The notes under the pieces are model-generated. The model was not told the DNA's origin, ran no database searches, and was given only the letters and a program-made list of their open reading frames with translations. A DNA stretch of 24,097 nucleotides from Parvicella sp041583015 (GTDB lineage: Bacteria > Bacteroidota > Bacteroidia > Flavobacteriales_D > Parvicellaceae). The position numbers were made by a program, and so were the translations under genes. The DNA lies in contig JBFHGR010000053.1 in NCBI GenBank assembly GCA_041583015.1, positions 1-24,097 of the forward strand. Direction: 5' to 3'. Below, piece by piece: positions 23,337 to 24,097 of the stretch (the first letter of the stretch is position 1; every line of letters begins with the position of its first letter).

Positions 23337-24097
23337 TGAAACAACGTTTTATAATACTTTTCTCTGTTTTAGCCCTTGCCAGCACTCTTATTTTTGTACG
23401 TTGCGTAAAAACGGATTTAGAACAAAGAGAAAATTTTGATCGAAAGTTAATGCTTCAAAATATTGCCAATGATTTATTTACTCCAACATTAGCGAACTTT
23501 CACAATCATTGTGAATTTCTGAAAGTAAAAATTGATTCATTTGCTAATACCCCAAATACTATCCATCTAGAATCATTACAAGCATATTGGCTGAAAACCT
23601 CCATAGCATGGGAATATTGTACAGTCATGGATTTTGGTCAAATTGCCAGCACATACGTGTATAACAAAATAGAATTTAGACCTTTCAATAACTTATTTAT
23701 TGAAGATTATATACATGGAAATGATGTATTAAACGAATCGTTTATTGAATCCAAAGGATCTTCAGCTAAAGGACTTCCCGCAATGGAATACTTACTCTTT
23801 GACGAAAATGGAGACAATAATGTTATTTTAGATAGCATGAACAATAGTCCTTTTTCCAGCAGAAGACTACAATATCTTTCTGCACTTGGAGAAAACTTAA
23901 TAATCAAATCAGAAGCCCTGCAAAATGTATGGTTAGATAGTTATTATACTGAATTTATTACTTCAGAAGGAAGTGAGTTAGGAAGTAGTATTAGTTTACT
24001 AACCAATGAGATTACTACTGTGCTTGAAAGAGTTTTGGTAAAGCAACTTGCTAAACCATTAGGCAAAACATCTGACGGGATTGGGCACCCAGAAGAA
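23336..24097 (+). CDS. Second imelysin-family protein (3' end outside window)
   Basis: The ATG at 23336 shares its A with the TAA stop of the di-heme gene, so translation is coupled. The frame stays open to the window end (254 codons). Residues 1-23 are a signal with a possible lipid-bearing cysteine (C23, FVRC). The remainder is helical and imelysin-like: an N-terminal helix pair (LMLQNIANDLFTPTLANFH), then WLKTSIAWEYC, then KGLPAMEYLLF. The last stretch aligns with the GxHxxE signature of the first imelysin but reads GLPAME, so the histidine is replaced by proline. Such a second, divergent imelysin beside a DUF1111 gene is a known cluster pattern. The C-terminus is not visible, so no statement on completeness is possible. 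Confidence 0.88.
   Translation, partial: MKQRFIILFSVLALASTLIFVRCVKTDLEQRENFDRKLMLQNIANDLFTPTLANFHNHCEFLKVKIDSFANTPNTIHLESLQAYWLKTSIAWEYCTVMDFGQIASTYVYNKIEFRPFNNLFIEDYIHGNDVLNESFIESKGSSAKGLPAMEYLLFDENGDNNVILDSMNNSPFSSRRLQYLSALGENLIIKSEALQNVWLDSYYTEFITSEGSELGSSISLLTNEITTVLERVLVKQLAKPLGKTSDGIGHPEE

Overview
The window is chromosomal DNA of a low-GC member of the Bacteroidota, most likely a marine-type Flavobacteriales relative, though the genus cannot be fixed from sequence alone. The evidence is: two SusC/FecA-style TonB-dependent receptors with N-terminal carboxypeptidase-regulatory-like domains; a 2481-residue secreted protein with SprB repeats and a gliding-motility-associated (type IX secretion, type B) C-terminal domain; Bacteroidota-type promoters (TAnnTTTG -7 box) instead of -35/-10 promoters; and little Shine-Dalgarno signal. 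No tRNA, rRNA, CRISPR array, transposase or phage gene was seen, and no gene-free stretch exceeds 300 bases.

Left part (1-5099, minus strand). Reading in the direction of transcription there is a ferredoxin-NAD(P)H reductase of the PaaE type (5099-4035), then a two-gene LytS/LytTR-type two-component system (kinase 3761-2718, regulator 2714-1998). It is followed by a TonB-dependent receptor that runs off the left edge (1889-1). The receptor carries an extra N-terminal region that looks like a worn-out alpha/beta-hydrolase.

Middle (5192-10435). A membrane-anchored alpha/beta-hydrolase and a PhyH-family 2-oxoglutarate dioxygenase form a short plus-strand operon. Next come htpG (Hsp90), with a palindrome at its promoter and a very clear terminator, a small conserved hypothetical gene on the minus strand, and a DjlA-like TerB/J-domain co-chaperone.

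Giant surface protein (10542-17987). It has a signal peptide, a beta-helix-like domain with two glycine-rich arms, many PKD/Ig-like and SprB repeats, and a type IX sorting domain.

Right part (18046-24097, plus strand). A FecA-like TonB receptor, an imelysin lipoprotein, a di-heme DUF1111 cytochrome and a second imelysin (cut by the window end) form a probable iron-uptake module. The receptor would bring chelated iron across the outer membrane, and the imelysins and the di-heme protein would handle it in the periplasm.

The strongest unexplained signals lie in this last region. The same 20-bp inverted repeat (AATACC-N8-GGTATT) sits exactly 21 bp upstream of the -7 box of both the receptor and the first imelysin. 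In addition, a 9-bp GC-rich hairpin followed by a T-run swallows the start codon of the receptor. Together they suggest a shared regulator plus a structure-based switch at the receptor start.
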